DNA of 64,000 nt from Deltaproteobacteria bacterium (GCA_018266075.1 JAFEBB010000032.1:1-64000), one strand, 5' to 3'; positions 33,271-42,270 are shown, counted from the stretch's first letter. Translations and numbers: made by a program. The notes: generated by a model from the sequence alone, not told the origin.

Positions 33271-35318
33271 CAAGCCCCCGCTTTTTTCTCCCGCTTGATG
33301 AAGCCGTATCCGAAGAGGCCCACCAGCGCCACCGCCAAAGCGCCCACCAGCCACTCGATGCCGGTCACCAGCATGGGGTGCGTCTTCGAGGTCTCGGCGA
33401 GGAGCCCGGGCACCGCGATGAACAACGCGATGGCCACGCCCATGATGCTCTCGCCGGCGATGAGCCCCGAGGCCACCGGCACGACGTACGCCTCGGCGGT
33501 GACCGGCTTCTTCTTCTCCAGCACCCAGGCGATGAACGCGCCCAGGAACATGCTGATGCAGTTCCACGCGGGGATGACGAACGCCAGGCCGATGCCCGTC
33601 GCCGAGGGGATGAGGTGCTTGTGCTTGGGGAAGGCCCTCTCCAGCAGCGTGATGGCGATGCCCGCCGCGCCGCCGATGCCAATCGCATAGAGCATCGTCG
33701 GGTGGAGCGCGTGCACGCCCTTGCCGAGCAGCTCGGCCACGGCCTTCCACACCTGCGCGCTGGGCGCGGGGAAGCGGTCGTTGCCCACGGAGTCCGGGGT
33801 GGGCGCGAGCATGTAGAACACGGGCACCGACACCAGCGCGCCCATGAACACGCCCGAGAACTGCGCCAGGAACTGCCGCCGCGGGTTGGCGCCGAGGAGG
33901 TAGCCGCTCTTGAGGTCGGTGAGCAGGTCCGCCGAGGCCGCCGCGATCGACGAGGTCACGTTCGCGGTCATGAGATTGGCGGTCATGTTCTGCGGGATGA
34001 GCGCGCCGTAGGTGAGCTGGGTGATCTTGCCGAGCGCGCCGATGGGCGTGGTGTCCGTCTCGCCGGTGGCGCGGCAGGCCACGATGGCCAGGATGGCGCT
34101 GATCAGCACCGAGAGCACGCCCAGCCACACGGGGATGTTGAAGGCCCAGGCGATGATCGCCACGGTCGCCGCGCCAGCGAGGCCCACGCCGGCCACGAAC
34201 CACGAGGTGGGCACCTCGATGCGCGCGAGCGGATCCTCCTCGGCGTTCGCGTCCTTCTTCTTGAAGATGCCGGCCAGGCCACTGAAGGCGCGCACCAGCG
34301 TCTTCCACTGCATGAAGAAGTTGAGCAGCGCGGCGGTGGTCATGAGCGACACGCCGCCCCAGACCGTCCACGACACGATGCCGCGGTAGCCGAGCGCGTT
34401 GATCACCATGCCGCCGTGGCCGTCGGGCAGGTTGTGCATGATGGGCGCGAAGACGCCGTACGCCAGCACCGCGCCGATGAGCAGCGACACGCCCACGCGG
34501 ATGCCCATGATCGCGCCCGCGCCCACCATGATCGTCGAGAGCTCGAGCGAGAACGTGTAGCCCTTGGGATCCACCACCGTGGCGGCGTTGTTCAGGCCCA
34601 GCTTGCGCAGCCAGTCGTGCAGCGGGAGGTAGTTGGGCAACGACCAGCTGTCGAGCTTGGGAATGAAGACCCCCAGGCCGTCGCGCCAGAGGGCGATCAG
34701 GCCGCCGATGCCCATCGAATAGAAGAGCGCCTTGGCCTTCTTGGCCGAGGCCTCGCCGGCGGTGAAGAGCGAGCGCAGCGTCTCCGCGCTGGCGGTGCCG
34801 GTGGGGAAGGGCAGCTGCTCGATGTTCACCATGTTCCGCTTCATGGGGATGGCCATGAAGACGCCGAGCATGGCCAGGAAGAACACCAGGCCCATCGTCA
34901 GCATCATCGGCAGGTGGTGCCCGCTGATCATCAAGTAGGCCGTGAAGGCCGAGACCAGCGTGGTGCCCGTGGAAGCGCCGGCCGCGCTGGCCGTGCTCTG
35001 CATGCAGTTGTTCTCGAGGATGCTGGGCTCGCTGCCCAGCACGGGCTTGAGCGCCTTGAAGATGGTCCAGCTCATGATGCACGCGGTGATGGTGACGCCC
35101 AGGCTCCAGCCGGTCTTGAGGCCGACGTAGAGGTTGGAGAGCGCCATCACCGCGCCGAGGATCAGGCCCATCACCACCGCGCGCACGGTGAGCTGGGGCA
35201 TGTCGTCGCCCTGGTAGACCTCTCGCAGCCACTTGAGCTCGGGATCCTCGACCTTGCCGTCGGCGTGGACCGCGGGCGTGGCGGGAGGATCGGCGGGGAG
35301 GTTGGGGGCGGCGGCCAT
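33270..35318 (-). CDS. OPT-family oligopeptide/metal-chelate transporter
   Basis: 682 residues with about 14-16 hydrophobic segments. Family motifs are visible: LTVRAVVMGLILGAVMALSN, LYVGLKTGWSLGVTITACIM, the conserved NNCMQSTASAAGAS, QLPFPTGTASAET, and DLKSGYLLGANPRRQFLAQF. OPT proteins are proton-coupled importers of oligopeptides or siderophore/nicotianamine-type chelates, located in the inner membrane. A soluble N-terminal extension of about 40 residues carries many Pro and Asp residues. The histidine phosphatase gene follows in the same operon. Divergent from the MscS-like channel gene with 160 bases between. Confidence 0.93.
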   Translation of the reverse strand: MAAAPNLPADPPATPAVHADGKVEDPELKWLREVYQGDDMPQLTVRAVVMGLILGAVMALSNLYVGLKTGWSLGVTITACIMSWTIFKALKPVLGSEPSILENNCMQSTASAAGASTGTTLVSAFTAYLMISGHHLPMMLTMGLVFFLAMLGVFMAIPMKRNMVNIEQLPFPTGTASAETLRSLFTAGEASAKKAKALFYSMGIGGLIALWRDGLGVFIPKLDSWSLPNYLPLHDWLRKLGLNNAATVVDPKGYTFSLELSTIMVGAGAIMGIRVGVSLLIGAVLAYGVFAPIMHNLPDGHGGMVINALGYRGIVSWTVWGGVSLMTTAALLNFFMQWKTLVRAFSGLAGIFKKKDANAEEDPLARIEVPTSWFVAGVGLAGAATVAIIAWAFNIPVWLGVLSVLISAILAIVACRATGETDTTPIGALGKITQLTYGALIPQNMTANLMTANVTSSIAAASADLLTDLKSGYLLGANPRRQFLAQFSGVFMGALVSVPVFYMLAPTPDSVGNDRFPAPSAQVWKAVAELLGKGVHALHPTMLYAIGIGGAAGIAITLLERAFPKHKHLIPSATGIGLAFVIPAWNCISMFLGAFIAWVLEKKKPVTAEAYVVPVASGLIAGESIMGVAIALFIAVPGLLAETSKTHPMLVTGIEWLVGALAVALVGLFGYGFIKREKKAGA

Positions 35319-35441
35319 GGAGCGGCTCCTGCTTTCGCGACTTTGGAACGCGAAGCGGGCGGGATTACTTCATCCGCGCGCTCCGGGGCAAGGCGCGCAG
35401 GGTCGCACGGCCGCCCGAGGGGCAGGCAGGCCGACTTCCTG

Positions 35442-35470
35442 TTGACCCCCCTCGGCATGCCCTCGACAAT
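35442..35470 (+). promoter_or_regulatory. Candidate promoter for the MscS-like channel gene
   Basis: TTGACC (35442-35447), 17-base spacer, GACAAT (35465-35470, 4/6). The start would fall about 35477, two bases from ATG 35479, suggesting leaderless translation; no Shine-Dalgarno sequence is present. Confidence 0.4.
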
Positions 35471-35478
35471 CGCCGGGC

Positions 35479-36981
35479 ATGCACATGGCCCCGCTCATTG
35501 CGGAGAACGTGCAGACCACGGTGTCGGTGATCCTCGCCGCGCTGCTGCTCGGCTTGCGGGCGCTCGCCCAGCACGAGCAGCTCAAGAAGGACTGTGGCGG
35601 CGCGGCCAAGTACTTCCTTACCTCGCTTGCCGCCAACATCGCCGCGAGCACCTTCGACGCGCCGAACCACCCGCGTCCTTGGGTCGTCTACCTCGACGCG
35701 CTCGGCCTCCTGCTCTTCACCTGGGGATGCTGCCGGACGGTGGTGGGCCTGACCATCTGGGTCTTCCGCAGCCGGCGCAACGTGCCCACGCCCAAGATCG
35801 TCCGCGACGTGGTGGACGGCGTGCTCTACGCGCTCTGCCTCGTCGTGGTGCTGCGCGCGACCTTGAAGGTGGACCTGGCCTCCCTGGTGGCCACCAGCGC
35901 GGCGCTCTCGGTGGTCGTCGGCCTCGCGCTGCAGGAGACGCTGGGCAACCTCTTCGCCGGCCTGTCGCTGCAGCTCGAGCACCCGTTCCAGGTGGGCGAC
36001 TGGGTGGGGATGAACGAGTTCGTGGGCCGGGTGGTCCAGGTCGCCTGGCGCGGGACGAAGCTGGAGACGCTGCGCCGCGAGCAGGTGACGGTGCCCAACT
36101 CCAGCATCGCCAAGGCCAACGTGGTGAACTTCTCGCGCCACGGCATCGTGGCCAAGGAGCTCACCGTGGGCGTGGCCTACAAGGCGCCGCCGAATCTCGT
36201 GAAGGCCGCGCTCCTCGACGTGCTCACCCATCTGCCGGAGATCGTCCAGGACCCGCCGCCGCGCGCGCAGGTGCTGCGCTTCGACGACTCGGCCGTCACC
36301 TACCAGCTCCGCTTCTTCGTGAAGGGCTTCGAGAACGTGGAGGTCGCGGCCGACGCGGTGCTCTCCGCGCTCTGGTACCGGCTCAAGCGCGAGGGCATGG
36401 AGATCCCCTTCCCGCAGCGCACGCTGCAGCTCGAGCGCGTGCCGCCGCAGCGCAACGTGTTGGCCCACGGCGACGACTTCGCGGACACCGTGGAGCTCTT
36501 GAGCACGGTCGACTTCCTCAAACCGCTCGGCGACGACGGCCGGGCCTCGCTCGCCCGCGGCGTGCAGCGCGAGCTCTACGGCCGCGGGGAGCCCATCATC
36601 CGCGCGGGCGACCAGGGCGACGCCTTCCACATGGTGGCCGCGGGCGAGGTCATCGTGCGCGCGAAGGTCGGCGAGAAGGAGCAGGAGGTCGCGCGGCTGC
36701 GGCGGGGCGAGTTCTTCGGCGAGATGTCGCTGCTCACCGGCGAGCCGCGCTCGGCCACGGTCCTCGCCGCGACGGACGCGACGCTGGTCACCATGCACCG
36801 CGGCGCCTTCGCCGAGGTGCTCGCGCAGCACAACACCGTGGCCGGCGAGCTGGCGGAGATCCTCGCCCGGCGACGGGCGCACCTCGCGGAGGCCAAGGCC
36901 GGCGCGGATGACACCCAGAATCAGCGGGCGGAGTCGAAGCGCATCTTTGGAAGGCTGCGCGAGCTCTTCAAGGTCACTTGA
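35479..36981 (+). CDS. MscS-type channel with cyclic nucleotide-binding domain
   Basis: 500 residues. Three or so membrane segments at the N-terminus (TTVSVILAALLLGLRAL, VVYLDALGLLLFTWGC, VDGVLYALCLVVVLRA), then the MscS pore helix and beta domain: VVVGLALQETLGNLFAGLSL, HPFQVGDWVGMNEFVGRVVQ, and VTVPNSSIAKANVVNFSRH. The C-terminal 130 residues are a cNMP-binding fold: RGEPIIRAGDQGDAFHMVAA, LRRGEFFGEMSLLTGEPRSA and TVLAATDATLVTM, including the PRSATV phosphate-binding cassette. This is the bacterial cyclic-nucleotide-gated (bCNG) channel architecture, which opens in response to cAMP or cGMP rather than stretch. A class III cyclase is encoded 10 kb away. Confidence 0.92.
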   Translation: MHMAPLIAENVQTTVSVILAALLLGLRALAQHEQLKKDCGGAAKYFLTSLAANIAASTFDAPNHPRPWVVYLDALGLLLFTWGCCRTVVGLTIWVFRSRRNVPTPKIVRDVVDGVLYALCLVVVLRATLKVDLASLVATSAALSVVVGLALQETLGNLFAGLSLQLEHPFQVGDWVGMNEFVGRVVQVAWRGTKLETLRREQVTVPNSSIAKANVVNFSRHGIVAKELTVGVAYKAPPNLVKAALLDVLTHLPEIVQDPPPRAQVLRFDDSAVTYQLRFFVKGFENVEVAADAVLSALWYRLKREGMEIPFPQRTLQLERVPPQRNVLAHGDDFADTVELLSTVDFLKPLGDDGRASLARGVQRELYGRGEPIIRAGDQGDAFHMVAAGEVIVRAKVGEKEQEVARLRRGEFFGEMSLLTGEPRSATVLAATDATLVTMHRGAFAEVLAQHNTVAGELAEILARRRAHLAEAKAGADDTQNQRAESKRIFGRLRELFKVT

Positions 36982-37520
36982 TGATTGCGCTCGTCGCGCC
37001 GCTGCTGCTCGCGGTGGTCCAGCCCCTGCCTGCGCCGAACGACCGCCACGCCGGCGAGCGCGCCAGCCAGTGCATCTACTACTACCGGCTGCAGACCACG
37101 TTCGTGCCCGGCGGCAGCGCGGCCTGCGAGGCCGACGGCTACGGGCTGGAGTTCATGCGCGCCCACTGGGCGGAGATCTCCGACCTCGAGCACAAGAAGC
37201 AGGAGCAGATGGATCAGCGCCTGGCGCACGCGCGCGAAGTGCAGGCGGCCAAGGCGCACGCGGCCGAGCTGAAGGACCCGTGCTTCGCGATGATCCTCGA
37301 CGGCGGCGCCGGACCCGACGGCGGCCAGGCGCTCTGCGACCTCGCCGGCTTCAACCGCGTCTACGTGACCCGCTTCGCGCAACGCGAGCAGCGCATGGCC
37401 GCGCGCGCGGAGGCGGATCGCAGCGCCGTCCAACGCAAGCGCTGGGTGGGGTGGGGCGCCGCGATCGCCGTGGTTGCCGGGGTGATCGCCGTGGTGCTGC
37501 GCACGCGCAAGCGCGCTTGA
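36981..37520 (+). CDS. Hypothetical secreted protein with C-terminal membrane anchor
   Basis: 179 residues; ATG 36981 overlaps the TGA of the channel gene (TGATG), so they are translationally coupled. Short hydrophobic N-terminus (MIALVAPLLLAVVQPLPA) resembles a signal peptide. The middle has paired Cys (QCIYYYRLQTTFVPGGSAAC; KDPCFAMILDGGAGPDGGQALC), a Gln/Ala/Lys helix (QAAKAHAAELKD), and a C-terminal membrane segment (WGAAIAVVAGVIAVVL) followed by RKRA. The orientation and coupling suggest an accessory subunit of the channel, but I do not recognise a family. Confidence 0.72.
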   Translation: MIALVAPLLLAVVQPLPAPNDRHAGERASQCIYYYRLQTTFVPGGSAACEADGYGLEFMRAHWAEISDLEHKKQEQMDQRLAHAREVQAAKAHAAELKDPCFAMILDGGAGPDGGQALCDLAGFNRVYVTRFAQREQRMAARAEADRSAVQRKRWVGWGAAIAVVAGVIAVVLRTRKRA

Positions 37521-37556
37521 TTGCTCGCTTGCTTGCTTTGAAGGGGGCGCGTTTTT

Positions 37557-37584
37557 TTGGAGTCGCGCGGCTCGGGCATATAGT
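37557..37584 (+). promoter_or_regulatory. Promoter of the DivIVA-domain gene
   Basis: TTGGAG (37557-37562, 4/6), 16-base spacer, TATAGT (37579-37584, 5/6). Transcription should start near 37591, two bases before ATG 37593. There is no Shine-Dalgarno sequence, so the message is probably leaderless. Confidence 0.5.
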
Positions 37585-37592
37585 CGTTGGCG

Positions 37593-38081
37593 ATGAAGCT
37601 CACGCCGCTCGACATCCGACAGAAGCAGTTCAAGACCGGCTTCCGCGGGCTCGACCCCAAGGACGTGGAGGCCTTTCTGGATCTCGTCGCCTCGGAGTTC
37701 GAGGAGCTGGCGAAAGAGAACCTCTTCATCAAGGACGAGATCTCGCGCAAGGCGCTCAAGATCGACGAGTACCGCGACCGAGAGAAGACGCTCCAGGAGA
37801 CGATGGTCGCCGCCCAGAAGGTCGCCGAGGACATGAAGGAGGCGGCCAAGAAGCAGGCGGAGATCGTGGTGAGCGAGGCGGAGCTGCAGGCGGAGAAGAT
37901 CGTCCAGGGCGCGCACCAGCGGCTGGTGGAGATCGTCTCCGAGATCAGCGAGCTCAAGCGCCAGCGCACCCAGTTCGAGAGCCAGGTGCGCTCCGTCATC
38001 GAGAGCCACCAGAAGCTCTTGGAGACGTTCTCGAGCCCCGCGAAGGCCGAGGACAACGTGGCCTACTTCGCGAAGAAGTAG
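37593..38081 (+). CDS. DivIVA-domain protein
   Basis: 162 residues. The DivIVA signature is at the N-terminus: MKLTPLDIRQKQFKTGFRGL then DPKDVEAFLDLVASEFEELAKEN, with the F/G membrane-insertion motif GFRGLDPxxV. The rest is one long coiled coil (RKALKIDEYRDREKTLQETM through KRQRTQFESQVRSVIESHQK). DivIVA-type proteins bind negatively curved membranes at poles or septa and recruit growth or chromosome-segregation partners; in deltaproteobacteria the exact client is unknown. Its own promoter (37557-37584) lies immediately upstream. It is not evidently part of an operon with the DUF167 gene that follows. Confidence 0.88.
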   Translation: MKLTPLDIRQKQFKTGFRGLDPKDVEAFLDLVASEFEELAKENLFIKDEISRKALKIDEYRDREKTLQETMVAAQKVAEDMKEAAKKQAEIVVSEAELQAEKIVQGAHQRLVEIVSEISELKRQRTQFESQVRSVIESHQKLLETFSSPAKAEDNVAYFAKK

Positions 38082-38259
38082 CGCGCCTCAGCTCGCCGGT
38101 GCAGCTTCGAGAAATCGAGCAGCTTTTTGACCAGGGGCGCCTCGCGGATCCTCGGATCCGACAGCGCCAACGGATTCCAGGTTCCGTCCGACCGCCCATG
38201 GCGCCGCTTGCTCGAGCCTCCTAGAATGAGGGCTCCGTTGGGGCTGGGCAGGGCAGGTC

Positions 38260-38556
38260 ATGGCGCCGTACCTCCGAGAGACGCAGGAAGGTGTCGAGGT
38301 GGCGCTGCTCGTCCAGCCGCGGGCTTCTCGCACGCGCGTGGTGGGTGAGCACGACGGCAGGCTCAAGGTCGCCCTGGCCGCGCCGCCCGTCGACGGCGCC
38401 GCCAACGACGCGCTCATCGAGTTCCTCGCCGATTGCTTGAAGGTCGGTCGGCGCGCGCTGCGGCTCGCGCACGGCGATGCGTCGCGGCGGAAGACCGTGG
38501 TCGTCGCCGGCGCCAAGGCGTCGGAGATCCAGCAGGCGCTGGAGGCCGCATGCTGA
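38260..38556 (+). CDS. DUF167 (YggU) family protein
   Basis: 98 residues. The compact family signature is present: EVALLVQPRASRTRVVGEHD, RLKVALAAPPVDGAANDALI, and CLKVGRRALRLAHGDASRRK. DUF167/YggU proteins are small conserved proteins of unknown function, often adjacent to cell-division or proline-biosynthesis genes. Here DivIVA precedes it by 178 bases, consistent with the DivIVA-YggT-YggU clustering seen in many bacteria, although YggT is absent. Its last seven bases overlap the start of the metalloprotease gene. Confidence 0.9.
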   Translation: MAPYLRETQEGVEVALLVQPRASRTRVVGEHDGRLKVALAAPPVDGAANDALIEFLADCLKVGRRALRLAHGDASRRKTVVVAGAKASEIQQALEAAC

Positions 38557-39530
38557 CGCCGCTGCTCGCGTTGGCGCTGGTCGCGGCACCGTGGCGGGCC
38601 GACGCGCCGAAGACGCACGAGATCGATCTCCCGCGCTTTCACATCCAGGCCACCGACGCCGCGCTGGGCACGGCCAACCTGCTCGCCAACGAGCTCGAGC
38701 AGGACCGCGACCAGATCGCCACGCGCATGGGCGCCGACTATCCCGGCGTGACCGAGGTGCGCGTGGGCGAGGGCATCGAAGAGGTGCTGCGCCTGGAGCT
38801 GCCCACGGTGAACCCGCCGCGCTGGGCCGCGGGCCTGGCGCATCCGCAGGAGAACCTCATCCTCCTCGACGCCTCGCAGATCCGGAACGACCGCGGCGGC
38901 GTGGGCATCGTGCTGCACGAGCTCGCCCACCTCGCGGTGGCCGAGCTGGGCTCGCCGGAGCTGCCCCGATGGCTGCAGGAGGGGCTCGCCATTCGCATCG
39001 CGGGCGAGACCAGCCAGGAGGAGCCGCTGGTGCTGCTGCGCGCCGCGCGCGAGCCCATCCCGCTGGCCGAGCTGGACCGCGGCTTCCCCGAGGGCTACGG
39101 CGAGGTGCAGCTCGCGTACGCCGAGAGCAAGGACTTCGTGGAGTTCCTCGCCGAGCAGCCGCATGGGCCGGAGTCGCTGCGCAAGCTCCTCGAGGCCGTG
39201 CACGCGGGCACACCCTTCGACGCGGCGTTCGCGGCGAGCTTCGGCCCGCGCGCGCAGCTCGAGAGCGACTGGCTCACCCACCTCAAGCGCGACTACCGCT
39301 GGGTCCCGTTCGCCACCGGCAGCTCGGTGCTCTTCTGCATGACCTCGCTGCTCTGCATCTTCGCCTGGGCGCGGGTGCGGCGGCGGCAGCGCACGCGCAT
39401 GGCCGAGCTCGCGCTCGAGGAGCAGGCCATGCTGGCGGCGCAGCGCATCCACGCGGCGGAAGAGGCCATGCCGCAGCCGAGCGCCGCCGAGCCGCCTCCC
39501 AGCGGCGGGACGAAGCCGACGCTGCACTGA
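38550..39530 (+). CDS. Membrane-anchored HExxH peptidase, peptidase MA-like
   Basis: 326 residues from ATG 38550 (overlaps the DUF167 stop). A short signal peptide (TPLLALALVAAPWRADA) precedes a periplasmic domain with zinc-binding motif GIVLHELAHLAVAELG (HExxH) and the downstream LPRWLQEGLAIRIAGE (WxxEG, the third ligand Glu), the gluzincin/peptidase MA arrangement. One membrane segment (GSSVLFCMTSLLCIFAWARV) and a basic cytoplasmic tail (RRRQRTRMAEL) close it. Likely a periplasmic zinc protease tethered to the inner membrane. The substrate is unknown. Confidence 0.87.
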   Translation: MLTPLLALALVAAPWRADAPKTHEIDLPRFHIQATDAALGTANLLANELEQDRDQIATRMGADYPGVTEVRVGEGIEEVLRLELPTVNPPRWAAGLAHPQENLILLDASQIRNDRGGVGIVLHELAHLAVAELGSPELPRWLQEGLAIRIAGETSQEEPLVLLRAAREPIPLAELDRGFPEGYGEVQLAYAESKDFVEFLAEQPHGPESLRKLLEAVHAGTPFDAAFAASFGPRAQLESDWLTHLKRDYRWVPFATGSSVLFCMTSLLCIFAWARVRRRQRTRMAELALEEQAMLAAQRIHAAEEAMPQPSAAEPPPSGGTKPTLH

Positions 39531-39533
39531 GCG

Positions 39534-40130
39534 TCAGAAGAAATCGAAGATCACTTCGATCACGAAGCCCACGACGCTGAAGACCGCGCCGCCGACGTCG
39601 AACCACGAGCTGGATTCGTTGGCGCTGCGGTTCTGGGCGATGGCGTCGTCGATGGCGCGGTTGCGGCGGCGGCGCTCGAGCTCGGTCTGGCGGCGTCGGT
39701 CGGGCGCGTGGAGCGTCTGCGCGCGCTCGGCACAGAGCCGACAGAGCGTCTGCTCCGCGCCGATGATGGCCTCCCCGCGGGGAAGCTCGCGCTCGCAGGA
39801 CTCGCAGCGGAAGGTGCGCGGCGTCAAGGACGGGCGGTGCGCGTGGACCAGGATCTCCAGCTCGCCGCGGTCGAGGAAGGTGCCGGTGCAGGTCTCGCAG
39901 GAGTCGATCTCCACCAGCGGGCTCCGGTAGGCGGTCATCGGCGTGCGGCAGCTGGGGCAGTCGCGCGGCGCATCGCTCGCGGCGGCCACGAGATCCGAGC
40001 CAAGGCGCGCGCCCTTCTTCGACAGCGCCGCCGGGCTGAGCCAGAGCCCGCCGCAGCGCGCGCAGCGGGCCGCGCTGGGCTCGGTGAAGCGCAGCTCGCC
40101 GCGGCAGGCCGGACAGGGGAGGGCGTCCAT
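39534..40130 (-). CDS. Zinc-ribbon protein (zf-TFIIB type)
   Basis: 198 residues. Two TFIIB-like zinc ribbons: PCPACRGELRF...ARCARCGGLWLSPAALSK and RDCPSCRTPMTAY...VEIDSCETCTGTFLDRGELE, which is the standard CPxCx...CxxCxGxxLDxGEL arrangement. A third Cys module follows (FRCESCERELPRGEAIIGAE, TLCRLCAERAQTL), then a basic helix (RRRQTELERRRRNRAIDD) and a hydrophobic C-terminus (VGGAVFSVVGFVIEVIFDFF) that could anchor it to a membrane. Function unknown. Tail-to-tail with the peptidase gene, four bases between stops. Confidence 0.87.
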   Translation of the reverse strand: MDALPCPACRGELRFTEPSAARCARCGGLWLSPAALSKKGARLGSDLVAAASDAPRDCPSCRTPMTAYRSPLVEIDSCETCTGTFLDRGELEILVHAHRPSLTPRTFRCESCERELPRGEAIIGAEQTLCRLCAERAQTLHAPDRRRQTELERRRRNRAIDDAIAQNRSANESSSWFDVGGAVFSVVGFVIEVIFDFF

Positions 40131-40155
40131 CGCCAGAGCCTACCGCGGCGATCGC

Positions 40156-41508
40156 TCAGCGGGTGATCATCGCCGGCGGGTGGGCGCAGAGCCGCAGCAC
40201 CTCCTCGCGCGCAGCCTGGAAGTCCACCGGCCGCCCCGGCAGCGCGAAGTCCGGCGCCAGCACCTTGGCCGCGAGCCGGCGCGCCTTCACCGGGTCGCGC
40301 TTGGCGGCCATCAGCAAGAGCTCGTAGTCCTCCAGGCCCTTGCGCAGGAGCTTGAGCCGCACGGTGGTGCGGGGCTCGCCGCTCGGCGACTGGTCGAGCA
40401 GCGCCACCGGGTCGCGCGCGTACAAGCCCACCGCGCCCGCGTGGAAGGCCGCCCAGCCCAGGCTGCGGACGCGATAGCCGTGGGTGCCGCGCTCCAGCCA
40501 GCTGCCGGAGTCGTCGCGCGCCATCGACGCGCCGTCGGCGCCCTCGGGGCCGCGGCCCAGGCGCCACCAGAACTGCCCCGAGCGCGGCCCGTCGTCGTGC
40601 GCGGCCACCAGCGAGATGCCCGGCCCCGCGTGCCCCTGGACGCCGCTCAGCATCCGCCCGTCCTCGCCGAAGCTGACCAGCAGATCTCCCATGCCGCGCT
40701 GTGCCAGGTGCCGCTTCACCGCCAGCAGGTACTCGAGCCGCCGCGGCGCGGGCACGCCCTCGGGCACCTCGAGCGCCACGGAGCTCGCGCGCACGTCGCC
40801 CTCGAGCCGCAGCGGGGCGAGGGCGCGGTCGAACTCGGTGAAGTCGAGCGCCAGCGTCCCTTCCAGTCGACGCACCTCGAACGGCGGCGGGCGGGCCACG
40901 CGCAGCGTCACCCGCTCCTTGAGCGCCGCGCGCGCGAAGGCTCCGGCGGCGCCGCTCCCGTCGGGCGGGAAGCTGGTGGCCAAAGACGGCGTGCGCGGCA
41001 AGGTGAGCGGCAGCACCTCGACCTCGATGGGCACCGTGCGCGCGCCGTGCGAGGTCTCGAGCTCGAGCTGTCCGCGGTACTGCCCGGGCGCGGCCTCGCG
41101 CGGCACCGCGACCTCCACCCAGAGCAGGAGGTTCTCCTCCGGGCTCACCGGCAGCGGGCCCTGGCAGGGCTCGAGGCTGTCGGGGAGCTCGCCGCGCGGC
41201 GTGGGCGACCAGCCGACGCGATCCAGCTCCACGCTCGACGAGGGGATCGACTCGCCGTGCGGCCCCTGGAGCGCGCTCATCCGAGCGGTGAGCAGCCCCG
41301 ACGCGGCCGAACGAATGGCCACCATCGCCGGCTCGCGCTCACCCCGGGCCGCGCGCAGGTGCAGCGCCGCCGCACCCTGGGCCTCCGTCTGCCGGGCGAC
41401 CTGCGCCTCGGGCGGCAACACCACCGCCTCCAGCCCGCCCGACGAGGCCACCGCCCAGGCCCTCGTCGCCCCGCACAGCGCAAGACACGTCCAGACGCTC
41501 GTACGCAT
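40156..41508 (-). CDS. Secreted DUF4091-like protein, glycoside hydrolase-type
   Basis: 450 residues from ATG 41508, chosen because MRTSVWTCLALCGATRAWA is a signal peptide (the frame is open further upstream). The N-terminal half is beta-rich with NLLLWVEVAVPREAAPGQYR, a typical exported-domain opening. The C-terminal part carries VRSLGWAAFHAGAVGLYARD and RLKLLRKGLEDYELLLMAAK, matching DUF4091 motifs (R-x-x-G-W...F and R-x-K-x-x-R-x-G-L-E-D-Y-E). DUF4091 proteins are TIM-barrel-like, often assigned to glycan degradation in bacteria. Periplasmic or extracellular. Confidence 0.82.
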   Translation of the reverse strand: MRTSVWTCLALCGATRAWAVASSGGLEAVVLPPEAQVARQTEAQGAAALHLRAARGEREPAMVAIRSAASGLLTARMSALQGPHGESIPSSSVELDRVGWSPTPRGELPDSLEPCQGPLPVSPEENLLLWVEVAVPREAAPGQYRGQLELETSHGARTVPIEVEVLPLTLPRTPSLATSFPPDGSGAAGAFARAALKERVTLRVARPPPFEVRRLEGTLALDFTEFDRALAPLRLEGDVRASSVALEVPEGVPAPRRLEYLLAVKRHLAQRGMGDLLVSFGEDGRMLSGVQGHAGPGISLVAAHDDGPRSGQFWWRLGRGPEGADGASMARDDSGSWLERGTHGYRVRSLGWAAFHAGAVGLYARDPVALLDQSPSGEPRTTVRLKLLRKGLEDYELLLMAAKRDPVKARRLAAKVLAPDFALPGRPVDFQAAREEVLRLCAHPPAMITR

Positions 41509-41766
41509 GGCCCGCCTCCCAGCCGAGCCAGCGACGGCCCGGACTCCTCGCCCGGGCTCCTGAAGTCGCAACGGCCGTGCCGCCTGGAGCGTCGGCCGCT
41601 GAACCGGAGAGGCGGCGCCGTTGGGAAGGGCAGTCGCCTGTCGAAGTTTCCGGATTCCGCGCGGCGCGGGTTGCGCGCCCTCGTGGACCCGCCGGGTTGC
41701 ACGGCTGGCAGGCGGCTTGCTCCAGCGTGGGGCGGACGGGCGTCCGAGGTTCGCGGGAGGCGTGGA

Positions 41767-42270
41767 ATGGAGCGGGGGCTGGCCCAGGGTGAGCAGGCGG
41801 CGGAGCGGGCGGAGCTGGGGGCGGCGCTGCAGAGCCGGGCGACCGAGCTGGCGCAGCGCTGGCGGCGGCTGCTCTTCCAGGGCGACGTGCAGCAGGCCTC
41901 GGAGCGCACCGCGCTCCTTCAGGACGTCGCCGAGCCGCTGCTGTTCGAAGCCGGCCGGCAGCTCGCGTCGGGCGGGAGCGGAGCCACGGGGCCGTGGTCG
42001 CGGTGCACCGGGCTCTTGCGGCTCTCGCCCGCGCGCGGCGCGCCCGGGCTCGACGAGGAGTTCGCCGCCTTGCAGGACGTGGTCGAGGCCTTCGCCGCCG
42101 CGCTCGACGCCCCCTTGGCCGCGCGCCGCCGGCTGCGCACCTACCTGGAAGCGGCGCGGCTGCTCTCGCGCGCCGAGCTGGCGCGGAAGCTGGATCCGCT
42201 GGCGCCGCGACCCGCAGCGCCATTTGGCGGGGTGGTGGTGGAGCTGTACGAGCGGGCGCTCTGGCACTGA
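41767..42270 (+). CDS. Hypothetical helical protein
   Basis: 167 residues from ATG 41767 with GGGAGG at 41755-41760. I do not recognise the family. It is all-helical by pattern (GEQAAERAELGAALQSRATE, LAQRWRRLLFQGDVQQAS, LQDVVEAFAAALDAPLAARR), with no signal peptide or membrane segment. The length and helix spacing resemble N-terminal sensor bundles of RsbR-like or globin-coupled proteins, but nothing specific supports that. The 258-base spacer before it is GC-rich and holds no gene I can support; the divergent DUF4091 gene lies on its other side. Confidence 0.7.
   Translation: MERGLAQGEQAAERAELGAALQSRATELAQRWRRLLFQGDVQQASERTALLQDVAEPLLFEAGRQLASGGSGATGPWSRCTGLLRLSPARGAPGLDEEFAALQDVVEAFAAALDAPLAARRRLRTYLEAARLLSRAELARKLDPLAPRPAAPFGGVVVELYERALWH

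Noticed and set aside
32635-35232. Very long minus-strand frame running through the phosphatase and OPT genes in another register
   Set aside because: Only the terminal phosphatase part has protein character; the rest is an off-frame reading of the OPT gene.
38082-38259. Possible C-terminal gene fragment on the minus strand before the DUF167 gene
   Set aside because: Short segments read sensibly but no consistent match to a recognised gene could be found by eye.
41509-41766. Possible small gene in the 258-base divergent spacer
   Set aside because: Frames are open on account of GC content only; no start with a ribosome binding site and no coding pattern.
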